A stretch of 14,681 nt of DNA, taken from positions 1 through 14,681 of the forward strand of contig CAKTSC010000013.1 in NCBI GenBank assembly GCA_934597465.1. The letters are read 5' to 3'. Position numbers and translations under genes: made by a program. Positions within the stretch are counted from its first letter, which is position 1. Each line of letters starts with the position of its first letter. Of this stretch, positions 1-6,323 are shown one piece after another. This DNA comes from an uncultured Dysosmobacter sp. (GTDB taxonomy: Bacteria; Bacillota; Clostridia; Oscillospirales; Oscillospiraceae). A model generated the notes under the pieces. It had not been told where the DNA came from and ran no database searches. It saw nothing but the letters and a program-made list of their open reading frames with translations.

Positions 1-108
1 GACGCCCTGAAGGCTGTGCTGGCGGAGGCGGGGGAGAAGGACGTCATCTGCGTCTGCGGCTCCCTCTACATGATCGGCGAAGCCCGGCGGGAGCTGGGCC
101 TGCGCTGA
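1..108 (+). CDS. folC: Folylpolyglutamate synthase / dihydrofolate synthase, C-terminal 35 residues (partial)
   Basis: The window opens inside this gene, in frame 1, and only the last 35 codons plus TGA are present. The peptide ends in the DVICVCGSLYMIGEARRELG motif, which resembles the C-terminal strand-helix of FolC-type Mur ligases, where a 'V-x-G-S-L-Y-L-x-G' segment closes the C-terminal domain. FolC adds glutamate to folates (and to dihydropteroate in bifunctional forms) in the cytoplasm, trapping the cofactor in the cell. The folate transporter downstream supports the call. A GC-rich inverted repeat follows the stop but has no T-run. Too little is visible to say whether the enzyme is mono- or bifunctional. 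Confidence 0.8.
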   Translation, partial: DALKAVLAEAGEKDVICVCGSLYMIGEARRELGLR

Positions 109-114
109 AGTCCC

Positions 115-134
115 GGCCGGGGCTGCGCCCGGCC
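115..134 (+). terminator. GC-rich hairpin after folC (weak terminator candidate)
   Basis: GGCCGGG (115-121) can pair with CCCGGCC (128-134) across a 6-nt loop, directly after the folC stop. No T-run follows, so intrinsic termination would be inefficient. It may only protect the 3' end of the folC mRNA. Confidence 0.3.
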
Positions 135-144
135 CTGAACCCCC

Positions 145-173
145 TTACCCGGCAGCGGCCGGAGGACCATAAA
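145..173 (+). promoter_or_regulatory. Weak putative promoter for the riboswitch-folT transcript
   Basis: TTACCC (145-150) and CATAAA (168-173) are separated by 17 bp. They match the vegetative boxes at about 3/6 and 4/6 positions. A start near 180 would place the transcript 5' end just before the riboswitch. The match is weak and the call rests mainly on spacing and position. Confidence 0.3.
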
Positions 174-182
174 AAAACCAAA

Positions 183-288
183 GTGATGCAGAGTAGGGAC
201 GGCGCGTCAAGTGTCAGCGGATGGGAAGTTGCTGCTGAACGAAAAGCGGGAGGACCGCTTGCGTTGCCGCTTCCGCATCCACTGCCAC
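183..288 (+). ncRNA. Tetrahydrofolate (THF) riboswitch upstream of folT
   Basis: The stretch follows the THF-I riboswitch consensus closely. It has GCAGAGTAG at 188-196, a GCGTCAAGTGTCAGCGGATGG-like core around 202-222, and a 3' end CGCATCCACTGC at 274-285. The family pattern is GGAGAGUAG ... GCGUUAAGUGU ... GGAUGG ... GCAUCCGCUCC. P1 is GCAG (188-191) with CTGC (282-285), extendable by GTG (183-185) with CAC (286-288) around a two-base bulge. Members of this family bind tetrahydrofolate and sit before folate transport or synthesis genes, which fits folT 46 nt downstream. Downstream pairings that could control the ribosome site are given in the next entry. Confidence 0.92.
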
Positions 289-325
289 GAGGAAATACCG
301 CTCGTGGCCTCAAATTCAGGAGGCT
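284..325 (+). promoter_or_regulatory. Expression platform: competing hairpins and folT ribosome site
   Basis: GCCACGAG (284-291) pairs perfectly with CTCGTGGC (301-308). A second hairpin pairs GCCTC (307-311) with GAGGC (320-324), plus a G-U closing pair, and covers the AGGAGG ribosome site (318-323). The two share bases 306-308 and cannot both form fully. The first also competes with the extended riboswitch P1 for 284-288. There is no T-run here, so control is probably at translation initiation. The pairings are read from the sequence; the switching model is inference. Confidence 0.6.
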
Positions 326-330
326 AAGAA

Positions 331-861
331 ATGAAAACGAAACAACTGACCCTGGACGCCATGCTGGCCGCCATGTGTGCGGTGCTGGGCTACGTTGCCC
401 TGGACATGGGAAACATCAAGATCACCTTTGAGAGCCTGCCCATCCTGCTGGGCGCCATGCTCTTCGGCCCGGTGGACGGCATGCTCATCGGCGGCATCGG
501 GACCCTCATCTATCAGCTGCTGCGCTACGGCATCGCCATGCTGACTCCCCTCTGGATCCTGCCCTATGTGCTTTGCGGCCTCATCGTGGGCTATTGGGCC
601 AAGAAGCGGGACTTCAGCCTGAGCGGCAGGGAGCGCATCAGCGCCGTGGTGCTGGCGGAGCTGGTGGTGACGGTGCTGAATACCGGTGTGCTGTATCTCG
701 ACAGCAAGCTCATGGGCTACTGGTTCCCGGGCTTCATCAGCGGGATGCTGACGCTGCGCCTGGTGGTCTGCGTCGTCAAGGCCGTGGTCTTCGCCCTGGT
801 GCTGCCCAGCCTTGCCCAGGCAGCGACCCTGGCCCTCCGGGGCCGGAGGCAGGCTCACTGA
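331..861 (+). CDS. folT: Folate ECF transporter S component FolT
   Basis: This 176-residue very hydrophobic protein is the size of ECF S components and begins MKTKQLTLDAMLAAMCAVLG. It carries about six hydrophobic stretches (roughly 8-25, 34-48, 50-68, 72-90, 104-122, 138-160). The segment ITFESLPILLGAMLFGP (31-47) is typical of the FolT group. The S component binds folate at the outer face of the membrane and works with a shared EcfA/EcfA'/EcfT energising module, which is not in this window and is presumably encoded elsewhere. The start ATG has AGGAGG 7 nt upstream. The THF riboswitch in its leader makes the substrate assignment firm. It is transcribed alone, between the riboswitch and a strong terminator. 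Confidence 0.92.
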   Translation: MKTKQLTLDAMLAAMCAVLGYVALDMGNIKITFESLPILLGAMLFGPVDGMLIGGIGTLIYQLLRYGIAMLTPLWILPYVLCGLIVGYWAKKRDFSLSGRERISAVVLAELVVTVLNTGVLYLDSKLMGYWFPGFISGMLTLRLVVCVVKAVVFALVLPSLAQAATLALRGRRQAH

Positions 862-881
862 CCGATCCTCCAGCGGAATGT

Positions 882-913
882 GCCGCCGCCCTTCGGGGCG
901 GCGGCGTTTTTTT
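882..913 (+). terminator. Strong intrinsic terminator of folT
   Basis: A perfect 10-bp stem GCCGCCGCCC / GGGCGGCGGC (882-891 / 896-905) is closed by a TTCG tetraloop and followed by seven T (907-913). Confidence 0.95.
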
Positions 914-1090
914 GCCTGGCCTCTCTAGAACTGGGCGGTGTGAGCGCCGATCGGTGAGCGGACGTCGGACCGACGGGGCCGGGAAATCTTTACGGGCCTT
1001 TTACGGAAAAGAGAACGGGAAAGGTCTCGGGAGCCGCCAATTTGTTGGATTCCACAAGGGAAGGCGGGAAGATTTGTAGTCTTTCGCGGA
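914..1090. other. Gene-free spacer between folT terminator and amidohydrolase promoter
   Basis: No convincing coding sequence is visible here on either strand. The only small structures are a dyad CGTCGG-A-CCGACG (963-975) and the palindrome CCGATCGG just before it. These might be a protein-binding site but have no clear partner gene. The region ends at the -35 box of the amidohydrolase promoter. Confidence 0.5.
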
Positions 1091-1119
1091 TTGACAGTGA
1101 ATCATCATACATGTATAAT
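1091..1119 (+). promoter_or_regulatory. Consensus vegetative promoter of the amidohydrolase pair
   Basis: TTGACA (1091-1096) and TATAAT (1114-1119) are both perfect and separated by exactly 17 bp. Transcription should start near 1126, giving a leader of about 92 nt. A perfect match of this kind usually means a strong promoter held down by a repressor, which fits the overlapping operator-like repeats. Confidence 0.92.
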
Positions 1120-1137
1120 AACATCATACAGGTATGA
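1103..1137 (+). promoter_or_regulatory. Two operator-like repeats over the -10 box and transcription start
   Basis: CATCATACATGTAT (1103-1116) and CATCATACAGGTAT (1122-1135) are direct repeats differing at one position, 19 bp apart (about two helical turns). Each is also a dyad: ATACATGTAT (1107-1116) is a perfect palindrome, and TCATAC-AG-GTATGA (1124-1137) has 6-bp arms. The first covers the -10 box and the second the likely start site, as expected for a repressor blocking RNA polymerase. No adjacent gene encodes an obvious cognate regulator. Confidence 0.7.
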
Positions 1138-1184
1138 CCTCCCACTGGGAGGATCCGGGGAGGGAAGCGCTCCCGGGAGGTTTT
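1138..1184 (+). promoter_or_regulatory. Leader with alternative hairpins upstream of amidohydrolase 1
   Basis: CCTCCC (1138-1143) can pair with GGGAGG at 1147-1152 (3-nt loop) or with a second GGGAGG at 1175-1180, which is followed by TTTT (1181-1184). Between them, GGGGAG/CTCCC-type pairing (1157-1174) and the palindrome CTCCCGGGAG (1170-1179) give further options. The layout resembles an attenuator, but I recognise no riboswitch family and the T-run is short. Function is inferred only from pairing. Confidence 0.4.
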
Positions 1185-1217
1185 GCTGCAATCTCATCTG
1201 AGAAAGGAAGGAACCCA

Positions 1218-2879
1218 ATGAATTTTGATTTCTCCTATCTGGACATCGCCTTTAAGAACGGCAGCGTCATCACCGTCAACGCCAAGGACGAGATCGCCCA
1301 GGCCGTGGGCGTGAAGGGCAACAAGATCGTCTTCGTGGGCACCAATGAGGAGATCGACCAGCTCATCGACGAGAAGACCCAGGTCATCGACCTCAAGGGC
1401 CGCACCCTGATGCCCGGCATCAACGACTCCCACTACCATCCCATCCTCAACGGCATGATCGGCACCGACCTGGACTCCGCCATGGTGGATACCGGCTTTG
1501 CCCAGGCCAAGGACATCCCCTCCGTGCTGGCCATCCTGAAGGCTGTCACCGACACCAAGGCCCCCGGCAAGTGGGTCTCCAGCATGGGCTTTGAGGCCAC
1601 CCTTCTCAAGGAGCAGCGCTATCCCACCCTGGAGGAGCTGGACGCCGTGGCCCCCAACAACCCCCTGCAGGCCATCACCTGCAACGGCCACAACGCCATC
1701 TATAACTCCAAGGCCCTGGAGTATCTGAAGGTCTACACCGCTGAGGACGCCAAGAAGTACCCCGAGGGCGAGGTCGTGGTGGCGGACGGTAAGCTCACCG
1801 GCGAGGTCCGGGGCCACACCCACTTCTGGCTCTGGGGCCAGGTGGAGTACACCGAGCCCCAGCAGCGCAAGGCGGCCATGAAGTCCCAGAAGCAGTGCCT
1901 GGAGCTGGGCATCACGTCCGTGGGCGACATGGGCGAGTGCGACGCTCCCTCCTACCACATCATGCAGAAGATGTGCCGGGACGGCGACTTCAAGATCCGC
2001 TCCTACATGGCCCTGCACTCCATCTTCGGCAAGCCCTACTCCCTGGAGGACAACGAGCACTGGATGAAGCTGGGCTTTGTCACCGGCCTCGGCGACGAGC
2101 ACTTCCGCGTGGGCCCCTGCAAGTTCATGATCGACGGCGGCTCCGGCGGCCCCACCTGCTACACCCGCGAGCCCTACTCCCACGATCCCAACGCCCCCTC
2201 CGAGCGCGGCTGGGAGCGGGAAGAGACCTGGGACTACATCAAGAAGGTGGACGACGCCGAGTGCCAGTGCACCTCCCACGCCATGGGCGACGGCGCCATC
2301 GAGTTCATGGTGGAGGGCTACGAGAGAGCCTTCGCCGCCTGCGAGGACAAGGAGGCCTTCAAGGCCCGCCGTCACCGCATCGAGCACTGCATGCTGGTGG
2401 ATCAGGATCTCATCGACCGCATGGCCAAGATGAACATCTGCCCCTCCGTCAACGCCGGCCTGCAGATCCGAAACGGCAAAAACCTGGCTCGGTTCTACGG
2501 CCCCAAGCGCGAGAAGTTCCTGGGCGCCCTGAAGAGCATGATGGAGGCGGGCGTCGTCTGCTCCCTGCACTCCGACGCTCCCTCCGGCCCCGTGGGCTTT
2601 GAGATGATCGACGGTGCCGTGAACCGCTACGACCTGCGCCAGGGCTACCAGTGCGATATGACCCAGGCCGTCACCGTGCTGCAGGCCATCCGCTGCTGCA
2701 CCTACAACGCCGCCTACCAGTCCTACGAGGAGAAGATCAAGGGCAGCATCGAGGTGGGTAAGCTGGCCGACCTCATCATCTGCGACCGGGACATCCTGGC
2801 CATCGACACCCACGAACTCCACGACGTCAAGGTGGATCTCACCATGATCGACGGCAAGGTGGAGTATCAGCGCGCCTGA
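1218..2879 (+). CDS. YtcJ-like metal-dependent amidohydrolase (copy 1)
   Basis: This 553-residue cytoplasmic protein of the amidohydrolase superfamily (Amidohydro_3 / YtcJ group) hydrolyses an unknown substrate. Characterised relatives include N-substituted formamide deformylase. Visible landmarks are an N-terminal beta-sandwich start (AFKNGSVITVN), the metal motif DSHYH (H72, H74), GITSVGDMGE (231-240), KFMIDGG (302-308), HAMGD (H354), RIEH (H390), HSDAPSGPVG (D453), and the closing GSIEVGKLADLI (509-520). The usual metal ligand set looks complete. There is no signal peptide. The open frame extends upstream to 1134, but I chose ATG 1218 because AGGAAGGAA lies just before it and copy 2 aligns from the same residue. 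It is first in a two-gene tandem behind a perfect promoter with operator-like repeats. Nearly all codons end in C or G, suggesting high expression. Confidence 0.88.
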   Translation: MNFDFSYLDIAFKNGSVITVNAKDEIAQAVGVKGNKIVFVGTNEEIDQLIDEKTQVIDLKGRTLMPGINDSHYHPILNGMIGTDLDSAMVDTGFAQAKDIPSVLAILKAVTDTKAPGKWVSSMGFEATLLKEQRYPTLEELDAVAPNNPLQAITCNGHNAIYNSKALEYLKVYTAEDAKKYPEGEVVVADGKLTGEVRGHTHFWLWGQVEYTEPQQRKAAMKSQKQCLELGITSVGDMGECDAPSYHIMQKMCRDGDFKIRSYMALHSIFGKPYSLEDNEHWMKLGFVTGLGDEHFRVGPCKFMIDGGSGGPTCYTREPYSHDPNAPSERGWEREETWDYIKKVDDAECQCTSHAMGDGAIEFMVEGYERAFAACEDKEAFKARRHRIEHCMLVDQDLIDRMAKMNICPSVNAGLQIRNGKNLARFYGPKREKFLGALKSMMEAGVVCSLHSDAPSGPVGFEMIDGAVNRYDLRQGYQCDMTQAVTVLQAIRCCTYNAAYQSYEEKIKGSIEVGKLADLIICDRDILAIDTHELHDVKVDLTMIDGKVEYQRA

Positions 2880-2909
2880 TCTCCCGGAAGGGAAAACGGA
2901 AGAAACCGT

Positions 2910-2945
2910 GCTCTGCCCGCCGCTTTGCGCGGCGGGTAGAGCTTT
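2910..2945 (+). terminator. Strong hairpin between the two amidohydrolase genes, poor T-run
   Basis: Bases 2910-2923 pair with 2929-2942 (14 bp, one G-U) around a TTTGC loop, followed only by TTTC. This is likely a partial terminator or a stabilising/processing hairpin that lowers copy 2 relative to copy 1. No separate promoter for copy 2 is evident. Confidence 0.55.
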
Positions 2946-3006
2946 CACCGGAGCCGGGATCCCGCCCCTCCGGCAGGGGAGCGATCCCCGGAGAGAAGAA
3001 GAGACC

Positions 3007-3030
3007 GCCCCCGGCGGAGAGACCGGGGGC
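3007..3030 (+). other. Second hairpin upstream of the copy 2 ribosome site
   Basis: GCCCCCGG (3007-3014) pairs with CCGGGGGC (3023-3030) around an 8-nt purine-rich loop, ending 14 nt before the AAAGGCGG ribosome site. No T-run follows, so it is not a terminator. It may insulate the ribosome site from upstream structure. Confidence 0.4.
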
Positions 3031-3057
3031 CAGAGAGAAGAGAAAGGCGGAACGCAA

Positions 3058-4710
3058 GTGAATTTTGATTTCTCCTACCTGGACGTGGCCTTCAAGAACG
3101 GCAGCGTCGTCACCGTCAACGAGCGCGACGAGATCGCCCAGGCCGTGGGCGTCAAGGGCAACAGGATCGTCTTCGTGGGCGCCAACGAGGACATCGACCG
3201 GCTCATCGACCCCCATACCAAGGTCATCGACCTTGCGGGCCGGAGCCTGCTGCCCGGCTTCAACGACGCCCACTTCCACCCCATCCTCAACGGCATGCTG
3301 GGCCCCGACATGGAGTGCGGCATGATCGACACCACCCAGAAAAACTGCAGGTCTCTCGCCGAGATGCTCCAGATGATCCGGGACACCGCCAAGACCATCC
3401 CGGCGGGGAAGTGGATCTCCATGATGGGCTACGAGCCCCTCCTCTTCCCGGAGGGCCGCCATCCCACCATCGAGGAGCTGGACGACTGCGCGCCCAACAA
3501 CCCCGTCCACTGCATGCACGGCGGCGGCCACATCTGCATGTATAACCACAAGGCCCTGGAGTACCTGGGGGTCTACACCGCCGAGGACGCCAAGAAGTAT
3601 CCCCCCGACGAAGTGGAGGTCATCGACGGAAAGCTCACCGGCATGGTGCGGGGCCACACCCACTTCTGGCTCTGGGGCCAGGTGGATTACTCCCCCGCCC
3701 AGCAGCGCAAGGCCGCCCTCAAGTCCCAGCAGAAGTGCTTTGAAAACGGCATCACTTCCGTGGGCGACATGGGCGAGTGCGACGCCCCCTCCTACCACAC
3801 CATGCAGAAGCTCTGCCGGGACGGGGAGTTCCGGGTGCGCAGCTACATGGCCCTGCACTCCATCTTCGGCAAGCCCTACTCCCTGGAGGATAACGAGCAC
3901 TTCCTGAAGCTGGGCTTTATGACCGGCCTGGGCGATGAGCACTTCCGGGTGGGGCCCTGCAAGTTCATGATCGACGGCGGCACCGGCGGCCCCTCCTGCG
4001 CCACCCGGGAACCCTACTCCCACGATCCGGAGCTCCCCCGGGAGCGGGGCTGGGAGCGGGAAGAGACCTGGGGCTACATCAAGGAGATCAATGACGCCGA
4101 GTGCCAGTGCACCGCCCACGCCGTGGGCGACCTGGCCATCGAGTTCATGGTGGAGGGCTACGAGCGCTGCTTCGCCGAGAACCCGGAGCGCGTCCGCTCC
4201 CTGCGCCACCGCATCGAGCACTGCGTCATCGTGGATCCCGACCTCATTGAGCGCATGGCCAAGATGAACATCTGCCCCGTCCTCCACACGGGCCTCATCC
4301 AGATGCTGGGCAAGAACTTCTCGGAGTTCTACGGCCCGGAGCGGAACAAGTACCTCGAGGCCGTCCGCAGCATGCTGGACGCCGGCATCCACGTGGCCCT
4401 GCACTCCGACGCCCCCTCCGGCCCCGTGGGCGTCCAGGTCATCGACGGCGCGGTGAACCGCTACGACCGCTCCAAGAACTTCCAGTGCGACCGCACCCAG
4501 GCCGTCAGCGTGCTGGAGGCCATCCGCTGCTACACCCTGAACTCCGCCTACGCCGCCCATGAGGATCACATCAAGGGCAGCATCGAGGTGGGCAAGCTGG
4601 CCGACCTCATCGTCCTCTCGGACGATATCCTGGCCATCGACCCCATGGATATCCACACCCTGAAGGTGGATCTCACCATGATCGACGGCGTGGTGGAGTA
4701 CCAGCGCTGA
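3058..4710 (+). CDS. YtcJ-like metal-dependent amidohydrolase (copy 2)
   Basis: This 550-residue paralogue of the upstream gene comes from tandem duplication; by hand alignment the two are about 69% identical with one 2-residue gap. It keeps the full presumed metal set: HxH in DAHFH (H72, H74), HAVGD (H354), RIEH (H388), HSDAPSGPVG (D451), and the same C-terminal GSIEVGKLADLI. The copies differ most at residues 81-110 (6 of 30 identical) and 151-160 (2 of 10), which points to a different substrate pocket. The start is GTG at 3058, supported by AAAGGCGG 7 nt upstream and by alignment with copy 1; the frame stays open upstream to 2908 without a better start. Cytoplasmic, substrate unknown. It probably shares the copy 1 transcript, read through the intergenic hairpin. 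Confidence 0.87.
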   Translation: MNFDFSYLDVAFKNGSVVTVNERDEIAQAVGVKGNRIVFVGANEDIDRLIDPHTKVIDLAGRSLLPGFNDAHFHPILNGMLGPDMECGMIDTTQKNCRSLAEMLQMIRDTAKTIPAGKWISMMGYEPLLFPEGRHPTIEELDDCAPNNPVHCMHGGGHICMYNHKALEYLGVYTAEDAKKYPPDEVEVIDGKLTGMVRGHTHFWLWGQVDYSPAQQRKAALKSQQKCFENGITSVGDMGECDAPSYHTMQKLCRDGEFRVRSYMALHSIFGKPYSLEDNEHFLKLGFMTGLGDEHFRVGPCKFMIDGGTGGPSCATREPYSHDPELPRERGWEREETWGYIKEINDAECQCTAHAVGDLAIEFMVEGYERCFAENPERVRSLRHRIEHCVIVDPDLIERMAKMNICPVLHTGLIQMLGKNFSEFYGPERNKYLEAVRSMLDAGIHVALHSDAPSGPVGVQVIDGAVNRYDRSKNFQCDRTQAVSVLEAIRCYTLNSAYAAHEDHIKGSIEVGKLADLIVLSDDILAIDPMDIHTLKVDLTMIDGVVEYQR

Positions 4711-4786
4711 GAAGCCCCCACGCCGTGCAGCGGGAAAGCCGCCGGAAAACGCCCCTGCCCGCGGCGCCGCTGCCGAAAAAGAGACG

Positions 4787-4826
4787 AAAGCGCCCCCCCG
4801 GCCCTGCGGCCGGGGGGGCGCTTTTT
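4787..4826 (+). terminator. Intrinsic terminator of the amidohydrolase operon
   Basis: A perfect 14-bp GC stem (4790-4803 / 4808-4821) with loop CTGC is followed by TTTTT (4822-4826). Three A bases before the stem extend it into the T-run. Confidence 0.95.
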
Positions 4827-4899
4827 CACCGGAGCGAAAGATGGGAACCTACACCGTTTAGAAGACCTTCAAATTTCTACGGAAAATTTAATTTCATAA

Positions 4900-4928
4900 T
4901 CATCAAATCAAGTTTGACTTTTTGATGA
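4900..4928 (+). promoter_or_regulatory. Inverted repeat over the -35 box, candidate ArsR operator
   Basis: TCATCAAA (4900-4907) and TTTGATGA (4921-4928) are perfect 8-bp arms 13 bp apart. A smaller dyad, TCAA-GT-TTGA (4908-4917), is nested inside. The site covers the -35 hexamer and lies in a short AT-rich island. ArsR-family operators often contain TCAA...TTGA half sites, and the last gene of this operon is an ArsR-type regulator, so autorepression is the simplest reading (inference). Confidence 0.65.
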
Positions 4929-4942
4929 GAGTGCCATATAAT
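4914..4942 (+). promoter_or_regulatory. Promoter of the M29-like / ArsR operon
   Basis: TTGACT (4914-4919, 5/6) and TATAAT (4937-4942, 6/6) are separated by 17 bp. The start site should be near 4949, leaving a very short leader that begins at the AGGAGGTGA ribosome site (4950-4958). Confidence 0.9.
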
Positions 4943-4962
4943 CGCTGACAGGAGGTGAGCCT

Positions 4963-5955
4963 ATGACACAGGAAACCATTGCAAAGATCGTGAAGGCCAG
5001 CGGCGTTTCCGCCGGGGAACTGGTGCTGGTACACTTTTGGGGGGAGGATGCGGACAGGGACATCGCCAAGCGCTTTGTCGTGTCTGTGGCCGCGCTGGGC
5101 GCGGCGCCGGTCTTGCTGCAGCAGGCCCGCTCCCTCAATCGGGAGCTCTTCTCCGCCGCCGGGGCGAGCTGCTTTGACGAGCGCTACTTCGCCCTGTTTT
5201 CCCAGTTCGACGCGGTGCTGGATGTGTTTGCCTACCAGCCCGTGGTGCTGGGCGCCCGGCTGGAGGAGGCGCGGATGGAGAAGTACCGCAGCTACATGGC
5301 ACGGCTTTTCAGCCGGCTGATGGCCTGCAAGCGCTTCACGCAGATCCGCATCCCCACGGCGGCCAACGCAGCGGAGTCCGGCCTGGCCCCGGAGGACTAC
5401 ATCCGCCGGATGGATCGGGCCTACGACATCGACTATGACGCAGTCCGCGCCGCCTGCCACCGGGAGGCGGCCCGCTTCGCCGGGGCGGAGCGGGTGGCGC
5501 TCCGCACGGGGGATGGGTGCCTGCTGCGGCTGGATCTCACCGGCCGCACATGGCTCATCGACGCCGGGGACGGCGACCTTCCCTGCGGCGAGATCTATAT
5601 CGCCCCGGTGGAGGGGAAGACCCACGGGGAAGTGTTCTTCAAGACCTTCCGCCTGGAGGGCCGAAGCTACCCGGACGTGACCCTGCGGATCGTAAACGGC
5701 GAGGTCTCCGGCAGCAGCGACCCGGAGCTTGCGGAACGCTTTGCGGCGATGCCCCGGGAAAACCGGATCGTCTGCGAGCTGGGCCTGGGGATGAACCCCA
5801 ACGTCACCGACCTCTGCGGGGACACCCTGCTGGATGAGAAGATGGCGGGGACGTTCCACATCGCGCTGGGCGCGAATACGATGTTCGGCGGCGAAAACGA
5901 GGCCAATGACCATGTGGATTTCGTGGGCCGGGGAGAGGTGGAGGTGATCCCGTGA
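4963..5955 (+). CDS. Short M29-family metallopeptidase-like protein
   Basis: This 330-residue protein has the C-terminal metal half of the M29 (AmpS/PepS/AmpT) family: DLPCGEIYIAP (205-215, E210), CELGLGMNPN (271-280, E272), DEKMAGTFHIALG (291-303, H299) and NDHVDF (315-320, H317, D319). In M29 aminopeptidases these residues hold two metal ions. Classic members are about 410 residues, so this is a short form. Its length is nearer to NicX-type 2,5-dihydroxypyridine dioxygenases, which share the fold but bind one iron, though keeping E210 and E272 leans towards a hydrolase. The start ATG has AGGAGGTGA 7 nt upstream. It is first in a three-gene operon with the next gene overlapping by 4 nt. Cytoplasmic, substrate unknown. 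Confidence 0.78.
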   Translation: MTQETIAKIVKASGVSAGELVLVHFWGEDADRDIAKRFVVSVAALGAAPVLLQQARSLNRELFSAAGASCFDERYFALFSQFDAVLDVFAYQPVVLGARLEEARMEKYRSYMARLFSRLMACKRFTQIRIPTAANAAESGLAPEDYIRRMDRAYDIDYDAVRAACHREAARFAGAERVALRTGDGCLLRLDLTGRTWLIDAGDGDLPCGEIYIAPVEGKTHGEVFFKTFRLEGRSYPDVTLRIVNGEVSGSSDPELAERFAAMPRENRIVCELGLGMNPNVTDLCGDTLLDEKMAGTFHIALGANTMFGGENEANDHVDFVGRGEVEVIP

Positions 5956-6323
5956 GGAACGGACAGATGGCGGAGCTGGATCGCTGGCTGGCAGAGAGGA
6001 TCGCCCTCTGCGGGCGGCGCGGCCAGGCGCTCCGGGCCGACGACCGGGGGGATGAGGCCGCGTTTGAAAAGATCCGGGCCAACGTCTATGACATTTTCCG
6101 CACGGTGCTTTCCGTGGCGGAGCGGAACTGCGGGGACGGGGAGGCGGCGCGGCGCTTCCTCCTGCGGTGGCTGGAGAGCATCCCCTCCGGCTGGCATGCC
6201 TCCTATGAGAAGGCCCAGGCCCATGACGACCCGGTGAAGGCGCGGATCGAGCGCATCAAGCTGGATACCGTGGGCGAGATCCGGGAGGCCCTGGAGAGCC
6301 TTTGGAAGGAGGAAGCGGAATGA
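5952..6323 (+). CDS. Conserved-looking helical protein of unknown function
   Basis: This 123-residue charged protein appears entirely alpha-helical (AELDRWLAERIALC near the N-terminus, FEKIRANVYDIFRTVLSVAE at about 38-57, ARIERIKLDTVGEIREALES near the C-terminus). No membrane segment, signal peptide or catalytic motif is visible. The GTG start overlaps the previous stop as GTGA, with GGAGGTG just upstream, and its own TGA overlaps the next gene's start as ATGA. It is therefore translationally coupled on both sides, which argues for a real gene working with the peptidase-like protein and the regulator. I do not recognise a named family. It could be an accessory subunit or effector partner of the regulator, but nothing in the sequence decides this. 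Confidence 0.75.
   Translation: MRNGQMAELDRWLAERIALCGRRGQALRADDRGDEAAFEKIRANVYDIFRTVLSVAERNCGDGEAARRFLLRWLESIPSGWHASYEKAQAHDDPVKARIERIKLDTVGEIREALESLWKEEAE

Noticed and set aside
1134..1217. N-terminal extension of amidohydrolase 1 from ATG 1134
   Set aside because: It would start about 8 nt after the predicted transcript start with no ribosome site, and copy 2 aligns from ATG 1218.
1194..4656. Two long minus-strand open frames (584 and 605 codons) opposite the amidohydrolases
   Set aside because: The translations are repetitive Gly/Val/His/Asp-rich antisense shadows that mirror each other because the two sense genes are paralogues.
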